Positions 15,918-24,339 of a DNA stretch of 64,000 nucleotides are shown piece after piece. A program made the position numbers and the translations under genes. The notes under the pieces are model-generated. The model had not been told where the DNA came from, ran no database searches, and saw only the letters and a list, made by a program, of their open reading frames with translations. Positions within the stretch are counted from its first letter, which is position 1. Every line of letters begins with the position of its first letter. Source of the stretch: an uncultured Oscillospiraceae bacterium (GTDB lineage Bacteria; Bacillota; Clostridia; Oscillospirales; Acutalibacteraceae); NCBI GenBank assembly GCA_900547095.1, contig URFG01000001.1:62001-126000 (forward strand). The letters are read 5' to 3'.

Positions 15918-17318
15918 TCAAAATCTGAAATATAAAAACGGATCATCAAAGCCTCGGTACATACAATAGACGCTTGCGCCGAATATTACTGCAAGAAGCA
16001 AGCCTATAACAACACGGCTTTTTATGTGTTTTAAAATACGGAACGGTAATTTTGTTGAGAACAGTGAACCTGCGATAAAAAACGGATAATATAAATTTAA
16101 GTATTTTATGTAGTCATACCTGAATATCGACCATACGCCCCGACCGAAAAACGGGAACAACCGAGTAAAAAACACCCCGAGCTGCCCTATATCATCAATA
16201 GCGAATATTGCCCAAGTAATCGGAATCAGTATGAGCATATAAAGGTGGCCTATGACAGGCATTTTATTAAGATATTTCCCTATAAAGAATTTTTCGAGCA
16301 TTATGATAAGAAACAGAACCGCACCCCATAAAACGAAATTATATCCTGCGCCGTGCCATAACCCCGTAAGTAACCATACGATAAGCAGATTTCTGACAGT
16401 GGCAATTTTGCCGTTGCGATTTCCGCCGAGAGGGATATATACATACTCTCTAAACCACGCTCCAAGCGTTATATGCCACCGCCGCCAAAATTCTGTCATC
16501 GTGAGGCCGGTGTAGGGATGGTCAAAATTTTTCGGCAGTTTAAATCCAAGCATTTTCCCAAGTCCGATTGCCATTAAAGAATAACCGAAAAAATCAAAAT
16601 ATATTTGAAAAGAAAATGCTGTTATCGCCATCCACGCGAGCGGTGTAGATATACTTTCAAACCCTATTGCACAGGTCTGCGACCACAGTTTTCCGATAGG
16701 ATTAGCAAGCAATACTTTTAATCCTAAGCCGAAAATAAACACTCCCATACCTTTCAGCACAGATGATGTTTTGATTTGCCGCTTATACAGTTCTTTTTCC
16801 ACTTGACCGTAAGTAACAATTGGACCGGCAATGAGCTGTTCGAACATTGAAATATATATCGTATATTTAAGCAAACTTTGTTGTGCCTTTGTAGTTCCTC
16901 GGTAAACATCAACAATATATGAAATTCCTTGAAAGGTGTAAAAAGAAATGCCAATAGGCAATACAATATCTGCCGTAAAGTTAAAACTCGGATTGAGCCG
17001 ACCAATTTCGTTTATTACAAAGCCGGAATACTTAAATGCGGCCAGACTGATTAAGTGTAAACTTATGCCTATGGTCAATAATATCTTCTTGTGTGCCGAA
17101 AATTTTTCAATCCATACACCAACCACAAAATCCGCAATAATACTTAGTATAAACACTATAAAATGTTCGGGGTTATGGATCGTGCCCACAAAGTAAAAAC
17201 ACAAACTTCCAATAAATAATATAGAATTCTTTAATTTATCAGGTACAATATAGTAGCACCCGAAGAATATCGGCATAAATATAAAGATAAATTGTAAACT
17301 ACTGAATACCATAACCAT
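15918..17318 (-). CDS. MBOAT-family O-acyltransferase (AlgI/PatA-like)
   Basis: About 466 residues from ATG 17318 (an upstream frame to 17375 would add a non-hydrophobic N-terminus). It begins FSSLQFIFIFMPIFFGCYYIVP and has about ten membrane helices. The family core is present: GISFYTFQGISYIVDVYRG, EFWRRWHITLGAWFREYVYIPLGGNR and LLTGLWHGAGYNFVLWG with the conserved catalytic His, ending DDPFLYFRF. It would pass acetyl groups across the membrane to the following SGNH protein. First gene of the cargo operon, starting after the terminator of the mobility genes. A possible ECF-type promoter lies at 17349-17372. Confidence 0.92.
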   Translation of the reverse strand: MVMVFSSLQFIFIFMPIFFGCYYIVPDKLKNSILFIGSLCFYFVGTIHNPEHFIVFILSIIADFVVGVWIEKFSAHKKILLTIGISLHLISLAAFKYSGFVINEIGRLNPSFNFTADIVLPIGISFYTFQGISYIVDVYRGTTKAQQSLLKYTIYISMFEQLIAGPIVTYGQVEKELYKRQIKTSSVLKGMGVFIFGLGLKVLLANPIGKLWSQTCAIGFESISTPLAWMAITAFSFQIYFDFFGYSLMAIGLGKMLGFKLPKNFDHPYTGLTMTEFWRRWHITLGAWFREYVYIPLGGNRNGKIATVRNLLIVWLLTGLWHGAGYNFVLWGAVLFLIIMLEKFFIGKYLNKMPVIGHLYMLILIPITWAIFAIDDIGQLGVFFTRLFPFFGRGVWSIFRYDYIKYLNLYYPFFIAGSLFSTKLPFRILKHIKSRVVIGLLLAVIFGASVYCMYRGFDDPFLYFRF

Positions 17319-17348
17319 ACCATCATTTCGCTGTTCTGATATATAGAT

Positions 17349-17372
17349 GCACGGGCAATATAAAAGGTGACA
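17349..17372 (-). promoter_or_regulatory. Possible ECF-sigma promoter of the cargo operon
   Basis: On the minus strand TGTCACC (17372-17366) and CGTGC (17353-17349) lie 12 bp apart, upstream of the MBOAT start. No sigma-70 promoter with good boxes was seen. This resembles, but does not clearly match, ECF promoters, and the spacing is shorter than usual. An ECF promoter would make the operon autoregulated. Confidence 0.3.
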
Positions 17373-17386
17373 CACAAATTTATTTT

Positions 17387-17424
17387 TTCAAAAAAATTAG
17401 CGGCAAGGATTTCTCCCTGCCGCC
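17387..17424 (-). terminator. Terminator of the mobility operon
   Basis: On the minus strand GCGGCAGGG / CCTTGCCGC with a 6-nt loop followed by TAATTTTTTT, just after the tnpV-like gene; it separates mobility genes from cargo. Confidence 0.85.
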
Positions 17425-17433
17425 GTGCTTCTG

Positions 17434-17811
17434 TTAGTTGTAAATTATATCGTGATTTACGATTTCGGTAGCTCTGCTACGGATGTTATTCATCCGAGCA
17501 ACCCACTCCATTTGGTTGTCTGCTTTGAGCTGTTCCGTCACGCCCTCACGCTCTGCCATCTGTTTTACGAGCCGAAAAAACATATCCTCAGCTTGCTTGT
17601 TTACATCGGCAAGGTGTCTGTTCAGTTCGCATTTCGTGAGCAAAGTCGTATAAAAACCTTTGCGGTGCGCCTTAATATACTGCAAGTGCCGCTGTCCCCA
17701 AATGCCGACTTCGACTTGTTCTTCGGCAGGTAATGCAAGGTCGGGCAGATAATAATCTCCCTGCAAGGTGTAGCTGATGCCCGTTCTTTCGTCTGTGAAA
17801 TGCTGTTTCAT
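17434..17811 (-). CDS. TnpV-family transposon-encoded protein
   Basis: 125 residues with the TnpV pattern: FTDERTGISYTLQGDYYLPDLALP at the N-terminus, IGxWGQRHLxYIKxxRKxxYTxLLT in the middle, and the end NQMEWVARMNNIRSRATEIVNHDIIY. It is carried by many Clostridia mobilizable elements next to relaxase genes; its exact role is not established. Ribosome site AAGGAGG before the ATG. Last gene of the mobility operon, 21 bp after the relaxase fragment. Confidence 0.85.
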   Translation of the reverse strand: MKQHFTDERTGISYTLQGDYYLPDLALPAEEQVEVGIWGQRHLQYIKAHRKGFYTTLLTKCELNRHLADVNKQAEDMFFRLVKQMAEREGVTEQLKADNQMEWVARMNNIRSRATEIVNHDIIYN

Positions 17812-17832
17812 TGTGTTGTCCTCCTTGTAATT

Positions 17833-18795
17833 TTATCTTGAGCGCTCATCACGCCGTTTACCTTTGTTTGCTCTTGCTTGTTCAAGTAGATTGTCAATCT
17901 GCCTACTGCCGAATACCTTTCGGAGCAGTTTATAATCACACAGATCCTCACGGAGATATTCGTTTTCATTTTCCAAAGCCGCCACCCGATTTTTCAATCT
18001 CTCGTTGCTACTCGCAAGAGAGCGGTTGGCGGTGCGCCACCGTTCAAAATCGGTTCTCGCTTCAAAATACCGGCTCAGAGTTTTAATAACAAGCGCCTTT
18101 AATCGCTTTATCAGCGGATCAACAAACTTAGTTTTATAACTCCGTGCCGACATCATTGCCGTAGGTTCGGGCAACTGATATTCAGGCTCGTTTTCAAAAT
18201 TTTGTGAGATAGTCGTGATGACCTTTGCACTCTCGGTGAGATTTTCAATCTGCTTTTCGAGAATATTTGCTTCGTCGGTTTTCCCTTTGACAACCGCATC
18301 CAACTCCGCTAATTCTCGTTGTCGTTCTTGCAATTTATAATCAAGAACATCGAGATGCGGACGTTCCATTCCTTTGTGTTCCCACTCAATTCCGTGCCGT
18401 TCCATAATGACAGCAAGCTGTTCTTTTTCGGCTTGTATCCACCTTGCCCACTCGCTGTCCTTCTTGTGAACGCCGACAAAGCCTTGTGCCTTTAATGCCT
18501 GCTTGAGAGATACTCTTGTTTCAAGTCCACGCTTTCCGTCGGTCTCGATGAAGGGCACAAAGTCAATGTGCAAGTGGGGTGTTGCTTCATCCAAATGCAG
18601 GTGCGCCGAGAACACTCTGAGGTTGGGATTGCGCTCGGCAAAGCCTTTCATATACTCATCAAGTATATCGGTGGCGAGCTTTCCGGTGTCGCTATCGACA
18701 GCAGTATTCTCCCAATCGCCAATCTGCATTATGATTTCGTGGAACGGTTTTTCCTGCTTTCCGAAGCGTATTTTTTCGTAATAATCATCTATCAT
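17833..18795 (-). pseudogene. MobV/Pre-type relaxase lacking its N-terminus
   Basis: 320 residues containing the motif HLHLDEATPHLHIDFVP (about 69-85), the HxDExTPHxH signature of plasmid recombination/mobilisation enzymes, then a long coiled-coil C-terminus. Family members have about 50-60 more residues ahead of IDDYYEKIRFGKQEKPFHE, including the first relaxase motif; here the reading frame starts abruptly at that point with no ribosome site, 11 bp inside the end of the truncated integrase frame. It is therefore the distal part of a deletion fusion and is probably inactive as a nicking enzyme. Confidence 0.82.
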
Positions 18796-19231
18796 ACCTG
18801 ACAGCGTGGTTAAATATCGCAGACAGCTGATTGTGAATTGTTTTCAAATATACGGGAGAATACGGCTTGCCGTTATCGTCCTTATAATTGATAAGCTCAT
18901 TTTGCCAAGTGATAATTTGTTGTGCGGTTATGTTGCACATCTTCAGCTTACCGAAATAGGGCATTAGCTTTGTCTGAATGATATGTTCCTTGGTTGCCCA
19001 AGTGTTCTCCTTAATACGAGTCTGCACATCCTCAGTATAATGCTGCACAAAGCTCTTAAAGCTCATATCCAAATCACCGCCCAGCTTGTTAAGCTGTTCT
19101 CGCTCCCAAGCCTGTGCTTCACGCTTTGTTTTGAACCCTCGTTTCTGCGACTGCTTGCGTTCACCGTTCCAATCGGTGTAACGATAGAGCACTCGCCAAG
19201 TGTTTGTTTTTTCTTCTTTATATACTGCCAT
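18785..19231 (-). pseudogene. Tyrosine recombinase (integrase), truncated before the catalytic domain
   Basis: 148 residues: the arm-type DNA-binding domain (WRVLYRYTDWNGERKQSQKRGFKTKREAQAWE) and the SAM-like core-binding domain (FKSFVQHYTEDVQTRIKENTW to YLKTIHNQLSAIFNHAVRY). It ends at the exact point where integrases continue into the catalytic Arg-His-Arg-Tyr domain; none of those residues is present. Transcribed with the upstream small HTH gene. The frame runs into the truncated relaxase, so one internal deletion removed both missing parts. Confidence 0.88.
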
Positions 19232-19234
19232 TGT

Positions 19235-19432
19235 TTAATCCCTCTCTTTCTTAGTTGCACCGTAGCAGGTGCGTTCCATAAAATATTGCTTATTTACTCG
19301 CCCTGAAATTGTCATAAAGCCTTTTTCTTTCAGTTCGGCATTTAGTTTCTGAACGATTTTGTAAGCATAAGATTTTGAAATACCCAATTCCTGAGCTACC
19401 TCATCAACTCTCATAAAGCTTGTACTCTCCAT
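19235..19432 (-). CDS. Small helix-turn-helix protein, excisionase-like
   Basis: 65 residues. The HTH VDEVAQELGISKSYAYKIVQKLNAELKEKGF occupies residues 9-42; the rest is SGRVNKQYFMERTCYG, typical of the small DNA-binding proteins encoded just ahead of integrases in Clostridia mobilizable elements. ATG 19432 is preceded by AAAGGGGGTG. It lies 3 bp before the integrase fragment. Probably directs excision or regulates the integrase, now without a functional partner. Confidence 0.78.
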   Translation of the reverse strand: MESTSFMRVDEVAQELGISKSYAYKIVQKLNAELKEKGFMTISGRVNKQYFMERTCYGATKKERD

Positions 19433-19588
19433 TTAATACACCCCCTTTGCTTGTTTTTTGATACTTCAATTATTTAGTGTCGGAGAACTTTCTGGCCGCA
19501 TTCCGATTTGCCCGAGCGGATACACCATTACCGTGATGTATGACGGATATTCAGTTTTCGCAAATAACTTAACGCTATTTGCTTAATG

Positions 19589-19689
19589 ATTATACTAAAC
19601 ATATTCCGTTATGTCAAGTGGCTTTCGTAAAAATATTAAACTTTTTTGTTTTATGTTGCTTGACATATACTAAACATATATGATATACT
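19589..19689. promoter_or_regulatory. Divergent element promoters with repeated operator TATACTAAACATAT
   Basis: Minus strand: TTGACA (19617-19612), 17 bp, TATAAT (19594-19589), reading towards the Xis/integrase genes. Plus strand: TTGACA (19660-19665), 18 bp, TATACT (19684-19689), reading into the XRE gene. TATACTAAACATAT occurs at 19591-19604 and again at 19666-19679, one copy in each promoter, as expected for binding by the adjacent XRE protein. The 290 bp from 19433 to 19723 hold no gene. Confidence 0.8.
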
Positions 19690-19723
19690 GATTGCACATT
19701 ACATAAGTAAGGAGTGCATTTTA

Positions 19724-20188
19724 ATGGCAATCGGAGAGAGAATAAGATTCTTTCGTAATCTTTGCGGAATGACACAGAAATATTTAGGACAGGTGGTTGG
19801 ATTTCCTGAAAAGACCGCTGACATTCGTATGGCACAGTATGAATCCGGAAGTAGAACGCCTAAGGCTGATTTAACAAATAAACTTGCAGAGGTTTTCGAT
19901 ATATCTCCGCAGGCGCTTTCTGTTCCTGACATTGACAGTTACAACGGCTTAATGCACACACTGTTTACTCTTGAGGATTTATATGGTTTCCGTATTGATA
20001 AACTTGATGACGAGCTTTGCATACGCCTTGATAAAGGTATGGGAACAAACTATCTTAAAATGTTCGATATGTTTTCCGCTTGGCAGGAACAAGCCAAAAA
20101 GTTCAAAAACGGAGAAATCACAAAAGAAGAATACGATAACTGGAGATATAACTATCCAAAGTTTAACGCTTTTAATTCCAATAAATAA
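19724..20188 (+). CDS. XRE-family regulator of the element
   Basis: 154 residues. The N-terminal Cro/C1 HTH covers about 1-65 (IGERIRFFRNLCGMTQKYLGQ, MAQYESGSRTPKADLTNKLAEVF). The C-terminal part (DLYGFRIDKLDDELCIRLDKG, WQEQAKKFKNGEITKEEYDNWRYNYP) is a conserved extension seen in regulators of Clostridia integrative elements. Strong ribosome site AAGGAG. It sits opposite the mobility operon and probably represses it through the TATACTAAACATAT copies. Confidence 0.85.
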   Translation: MAIGERIRFFRNLCGMTQKYLGQVVGFPEKTADIRMAQYESGSRTPKADLTNKLAEVFDISPQALSVPDIDSYNGLMHTLFTLEDLYGFRIDKLDDELCIRLDKGMGTNYLKMFDMFSAWQEQAKKFKNGEITKEEYDNWRYNYPKFNAFNSNK

Positions 20189-20200
20189 GGAGCTACTATA

Positions 20201-20665
20201 ATGACAATAAAGGAGTTTATGAATTTATTTGATTTAAAAAACGAAAGTACTGTGATTAAATGGATAAAAGATGGATATATCCCAGGAGCTTATAGAAATG
20301 AAGAATCAAATGAATATTTTATTCCAGATCTTGCACGTCCACCATATACAAAAGCAAGAGCCAAAACCACAAATGCAATCTATAAAAGTATAGTTAAAGC
20401 TTGTATTAACAGAGAAGGCATTTGTGCAAAGCTTTATAAATTAAATGAAGTCGAATTTCAGGTTTATATTAAAGATTTAGCCGATGCCGGATACATACGT
20501 ATTGAATTACATAATAATATTGAATATTATTTTGCAACAAACAAAAGTAACGAGTTCCTAAAAAGTAAAAAGCCTCAAGAATTAGTTAAAAGTTGTATTG
20601 GTCTTATTACTGAAAGTGCATTAAAAGGTATTACAAGTGCTTGCCTCGAAAAAGTAATGGCTTAA
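20201..20665 (+). CDS. Element-encoded HTH-like protein, function unknown
   Basis: 154 residues, 12 bp after the XRE gene and with its own AAGGAGCT site, so cotranscribed. The N-terminus TIKEFMNLFDLKNESTVIKWIKDGYIPGAYRN resembles a MerR/excisionase-type winged helix (residues 1-35 plus FIPDLARPPY). A winged-helix-like middle follows (EFQVYIKDLADAGYIRIELHNNIEYYFATN). It could be a second regulator of the element; I know no characterised homologue. Confidence 0.6.
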   Translation: MTIKEFMNLFDLKNESTVIKWIKDGYIPGAYRNEESNEYFIPDLARPPYTKARAKTTNAIYKSIVKACINREGICAKLYKLNEVEFQVYIKDLADAGYIRIELHNNIEYYFATNKSNEFLKSKKPQELVKSCIGLITESALKGITSACLEKVMA

Positions 20666-20679
20666 TAAAAAGCAAAAAA

Positions 20680-20717
20680 GAGCTAACTGACTTCTTAAAA
20701 AATCAGTTAGCTCTTTA
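20680..20717 (+). terminator. Terminator after the element regulator genes
   Basis: GAGCTAACTGA / TCAGTTAGCTC perfect arms around an A-rich loop, followed by TTT. The remaining 20718-20813 holds GTTGCCA repeats and a short hairpin ending at the att site but no gene. Confidence 0.88.
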
Positions 20718-20813
20718 CTTTTACAATAATTCAAATAATGTTGCCATTTTGTTGCCACAAAGGGCACAAACACGGCGAAAAGCCTTATTTTATGGGCTTT
20801 TTCTTGGGTATGA

Positions 20814-20827
20814 AATCATTCCCACTC
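20814..20827. other. attR: Right attachment-site repeat within guaA
   Basis: AATCATTCCCACTC covers the guaA stop (TGA at 20818-20816) and its last codons, encoding EWE at the C-terminus. Identical to 13489-13502. Confidence 0.82.
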
Positions 20828-22342
20828 TATAGTTGCCGGGGGTTTTGAGGTGATATCGTAAACTATTCTGTTTATGCCTTTAACCTCGTTTACGATTCTT
20901 CTGGATGCGATATCCAAAACCTCGTAAGGTATGCGTGCCCAGTCGGCAGTCATAAAATCGCTTGTCGTAACGGCACGAAGCGCAACGGTGTAATCATAAG
21001 TTCTGAAATCGCCCATTACACCTACCGACCGCATATCGGTCAGCACTGCAAAGTACTGTCCGATCTCTCTGTCAAGACCGGCGTTTGCTATTTCTTCTCT
21101 GAAGATCGCGTCGGCATCCTGTAAGATAGAAATTTTTTCTTTTGTAAGTTCGCCTATAATGCGGACACCGAGTCCGGGGCCTGGGAACGGCTGACGGAAT
21201 ACCATATTTTCAGGCATTCCAAGCTCAAGGCCTACTTTTCTGACCTCGTCTTTAAAAAGATCTCTTAAAGGCTCGATTATTTCATCAAACTCGACATGAT
21301 CGGGCAGACCTCCGACATTATGGTGGCTCTTTATTAGGGCGGCGTCACCGACGCCCGATTCAATACAGTCGGGATAAATAGTGCCCTGAACAAGATAATC
21401 GACCTTGCCTATCTTTTTAGCTTCCGCCTCAAATACTCTGATAAATTCTCTGCCTATTATTTTACGCTTTTGTTCAGGCTCGCTTATTCCTCTGAGCTGA
21501 CCTAAAAACTGCTCGGAAGCGTTAACAGAAATAAGATTTATACTGTATTTTCCTCTGAAAAGCTCGTTTACCTGCTTTGCCTCGTCTTTTCTTAAAAGAC
21601 CGTGATCAACAAAAATGCAGGTAAGGTTGTTTCCTACTGCTTTATGTAAAAGAAGAGCGGCAACGGAGCTGTCAACACCGCCGGAAAGCGCGCACAAAAC
21701 CTTTTTATTGCCGATTTTTTCCTTTAATTTTTCAATAGTTGAAGTTGTAAAAGACGACATATTCCATTCGCCCTTGCAGCCGCAGACATTGTAAATAAAG
21801 TTTTTAAGCATAACCGAACCGAGAGGAGTGTGCATAACCTCCGGGTGATACTGCACCGCATAGAGTTTTCTTTGAACATTCTCCATAGCTGCTACAGGGC
21901 AGATATCGGTCTTACCCATAATTTTAAATCCTGTGGGCACCTGCTTTATATAATCGGTGTGGCTCATCCAGCATACAGTTTTAGACGGAACATCCGAAAA
22001 AAGCTTGCTTGAATTATCAAGCTTAACTTCTACCTTACCGTACTCACTGGCGCCTGCCTCAACCTTACCGCCTAAAACATAAGCCATAAGCTGAGCGCCG
22101 TAGCAAATACCCATTATAGGAATATTAAGCTCAAAAAGCTCCTTGGAATAAAGCACGGCATTTTCGCCGTAAACACTTTTAGGCCCTCCGGTAAGAATGA
22201 TACCTTTATAATTTTCCTTTTTGATATCTTCGATACTTACCGTGTAAGGTTTAATTTCAGAATAAACATTATTTTCTCTTACTCTTCTTGCGATCAGCTG
22301 ATTATACTGTCCGCCGAAGTCAAGCACAAGGATCTTTTCCAT
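20816..22342 (-). CDS. guaA: GMP synthase (glutamine-hydrolysing)
   Basis: 508 residues from ATG 22342, chosen because CGGAGGTTAAA precedes it; the open frame extends 17 codons further without support. It makes GMP from XMP. Glutamine amidotransferase domain: DFGGQYNQLIARRVRE, GICYGAQLM with the catalytic Cys, QYHPEV. ATP pyrophosphatase domain: LSGGVDSSVAALLL (PP-loop) near residue 220. C-terminal dimerisation domain ends PPATIEWE. Its last codons are the attachment site of the element. Confidence 0.97.
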   Translation of the reverse strand: MEKILVLDFGGQYNQLIARRVRENNVYSEIKPYTVSIEDIKKENYKGIILTGGPKSVYGENAVLYSKELFELNIPIMGICYGAQLMAYVLGGKVEAGASEYGKVEVKLDNSSKLFSDVPSKTVCWMSHTDYIKQVPTGFKIMGKTDICPVAAMENVQRKLYAVQYHPEVMHTPLGSVMLKNFIYNVCGCKGEWNMSSFTTSTIEKLKEKIGNKKVLCALSGGVDSSVAALLLHKAVGNNLTCIFVDHGLLRKDEAKQVNELFRGKYSINLISVNASEQFLGQLRGISEPEQKRKIIGREFIRVFEAEAKKIGKVDYLVQGTIYPDCIESGVGDAALIKSHHNVGGLPDHVEFDEIIEPLRDLFKDEVRKVGLELGMPENMVFRQPFPGPGLGVRIIGELTKEKISILQDADAIFREEIANAGLDREIGQYFAVLTDMRSVGVMGDFRTYDYTVALRAVTTSDFMTADWARIPYEVLDIASRRIVNEVKGINRIVYDITSKPPATIEWE

Positions 22343-22381
22343 TTTAACCTCCGAAACAAAGCAAATATAAATTACTATTTT

Positions 22382-22410
22382 ATTATATAACAAACCGCAC
22401 TTTTTGTCTA
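22382..22410 (-). promoter_or_regulatory. Promoter of guaA
   Basis: Minus-strand TAGACA (22410-22405), 17-bp spacer, TATAAT (22387-22382). The -35 box lies in the loop region of the glmS terminator, so the two genes are packed tightly. Confidence 0.75.
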
Positions 22411-22433
22411 TCTCAAAAGTGCGGTTTTTTTAT
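22391..22433 (-). terminator. Terminator of glmS
   Basis: AAACCGCACTTTT / AAAAGTGCGGTTT arms separated by about 10 nt; A- and T-runs on the two sides. Overlaps the guaA promoter. Confidence 0.8.
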
Positions 22434-22437
22434 TTTT

Positions 22438-24264
22438 TTATTCTACTGTAACGGATTTTGCAAGATTTCGCGGCTTATCGATATCACAGCCCTTGAAATA
22501 TGCAACATAATAAGAATAGATCTGGAAAGGAACAACCTCTAAAATTGCTGTGAGCAGAGGATCGACTTTCGGAATATATATCACGCTTTCAGCTTCTTTT
22601 CCTATTTCTTCGTGACCCTCTGTTGCGCAGGCTATAACATAAGCACCTCTCGCTTTAACTTCTTTTATATTGCTTAAAAGCTTATCAAAAAGTTCCTCGT
22701 AAGCCGCAAGAGCTATAACTGTTCTTCCCTCTTCAATAAGAGAAATTGTACCGTGCTTAAGCTCACCTGCGGCATAAGCCTCGGAATGGATATAAGAGAT
22801 TTCTTTTAGCTTTAATGAAGCCTCTAAGGATACGGCATAATCGATATTTCTGCCTATAAAGAAAAGTGATTCGGGATCGCCGCATTTTTCCGCGGCTTTT
22901 TTGATCTCTTTCTCATTTAACAAAACCTTTTCTATAAGCTCGGGCAGACGGCATATATCATCAAACATTTTTTCAATACGCGATTCATCCGCCGATTTAA
23001 GAATTCTTGACGCCCAAACAGCTAACAGATAAATCACCGAAAGCTGAGTTGTGTAACCCTTTGTTGTTGCAACGGCGATTTCCGGGCCCGCCCAGGTGTA
23101 AATGACATCGTCTGCCGCTTTTGCGATAGAACTACCTACAACATTTACAATCGCGAGAGTATGCGAGCCTCTTGATTTTGCCTCGTTTAGCGCGGCAAGG
23201 GTATCGGCAGTTTCTCCCGACTGACTGATTATAATCGAAAGAGTTTCTTCACTCGTTATAGGGTTACGGTATCTGTATTCGCTCGCATAATCGACATTTA
23301 CGGGAATTCTGAGCAACTCTTCAAATACATATTTGCCCACCATCCCTGCATGGTAAGCGGAGCCGCAGGCAATAATATCGATTTTTTTTATCTTTTTGAG
23401 CTTTTCGCCGTCAAGGCTTAACCCCTCAAAAACTATATCTCTGCCGCTTATTCTTGCGTCTATAGTCTGCTTTACGGCATTCGGCTGCTCCATGATCTCT
23501 TTCATCATAAAATGATCAAAGCCTGCTTTTTCAGCTGCGGCAACATCCCAATTTACATGAGAAATGTCTTTTTTAATTTCTTCTTTATCGGAATTATAGA
23601 ATTTAACTCCGCTTTTATCCAAAACTGCAAATTCGCCGTCTTCAATATAAACAACATCACGCGTGTGGGAAACAATAGCAGTTACATCGGAAGCAATGAA
23701 ATTTGCCTCTTTTGAAAGCCCGATAATAAGCGGACTGAATTTTTTAACTGCTATAAGCGTATCCGGATAATCGGTGCAGATAATACCTAACGCATAAGAG
23801 CCCTCAAGTCTGCCGGTCGCCTTATAGACCGCGTCAAAAAAGTCGCCCTCATAATATTTTGAAATAAGCTGAGCTATAATTTCCGTATCTGTTTCGCTTG
23901 CAAACTCAAAACCGTCTTTTAAAAGCTCATCTTTAAGAGCAAGATAGTTTTCGATGATTCCGTTATGCACAACAGCGAATTTTTTATCGCCGCTGAGATG
24001 CGGATGAGCATTGTTAAAAGAGGGGCCTCCGTGAGTTGCCCATCTTGTATGGCCTATTCCCGTTGTACCTTTAACAGTCTTGCCGCCGTCGGTCTTTTCA
24101 ATAAGCTCTTTGATTCTTTCGGTGGTTTTTTCTACCTGAATTTTCCCGTCGTTTAAAACGGCGATACCTGCAGAATCATATCCTCTGTATTCAAGTCTTT
24201 CAAGACCGGTCAACAGAATTTCCGACGCCTGATCTTTACCTGTAAATCCAACTATTCCACACAT
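22438..24264 (-). CDS. glmS: Glucosamine-6-phosphate synthase (isomerising)
   Basis: 608 residues starting MCGIVGFTG at ATG 24264; Cys2 becomes the N-terminal catalytic nucleophile after Met removal. AAAGGTGC precedes it. Makes glucosamine-6-phosphate from fructose-6-phosphate and glutamine, the entry to cell-wall amino sugars. Glutaminase domain: GYDSAGIAVL, GHTRWATHG, HNGIIENY. Two SIS domains: ACGSAYHAGMVGKY, ISQSGETADTLAAL and GRNIDYAVSLEASLKLKEISY. C-terminus DKPRNLAKSVTVE is canonical. Controlled by the ribozyme just upstream. Confidence 0.98.
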   Translation of the reverse strand: MCGIVGFTGKDQASEILLTGLERLEYRGYDSAGIAVLNDGKIQVEKTTERIKELIEKTDGGKTVKGTTGIGHTRWATHGGPSFNNAHPHLSGDKKFAVVHNGIIENYLALKDELLKDGFEFASETDTEIIAQLISKYYEGDFFDAVYKATGRLEGSYALGIICTDYPDTLIAVKKFSPLIIGLSKEANFIASDVTAIVSHTRDVVYIEDGEFAVLDKSGVKFYNSDKEEIKKDISHVNWDVAAAEKAGFDHFMMKEIMEQPNAVKQTIDARISGRDIVFEGLSLDGEKLKKIKKIDIIACGSAYHAGMVGKYVFEELLRIPVNVDYASEYRYRNPITSEETLSIIISQSGETADTLAALNEAKSRGSHTLAIVNVVGSSIAKAADDVIYTWAGPEIAVATTKGYTTQLSVIYLLAVWASRILKSADESRIEKMFDDICRLPELIEKVLLNEKEIKKAAEKCGDPESLFFIGRNIDYAVSLEASLKLKEISYIHSEAYAAGELKHGTISLIEEGRTVIALAAYEELFDKLLSNIKEVKARGAYVIACATEGHEEIGKEAESVIYIPKVDPLLTAILEVVPFQIYSYYVAYFKGCDIDKPRNLAKSVTVE

Positions 24265-24339
24265 AAAAAAAGCACCTTTCCGCGACACGCAAAAAGGCAC
24301 AATTATACACGACAAAAAAGCGGCGGCAAAACATAACTT

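Larger units (their letters stand above)
13489..20827. mobile_element. Integrated element in the 3' end of guaA (defective IME with cell-wall cargo)
   Basis: About 7.3 kb bounded by 14-bp direct repeats, the right one forming the last codons of guaA (coding strand GAGTGGGAATGATT), so insertion restores the gene end. Backbone: XRE regulator, small HTH (Xis-like), integrase N-terminus, MobV-type relaxase C-terminus, TnpV. Cargo: MBOAT, SGNH esterase, ECF sigma, RsiV-like anti-sigma. The integrase catalytic domain and relaxase N-terminus are both missing at one junction, so it cannot move by itself. The guaA 3' end is an established integration hotspot for genomic islands in many bacteria. Confidence 0.82.
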
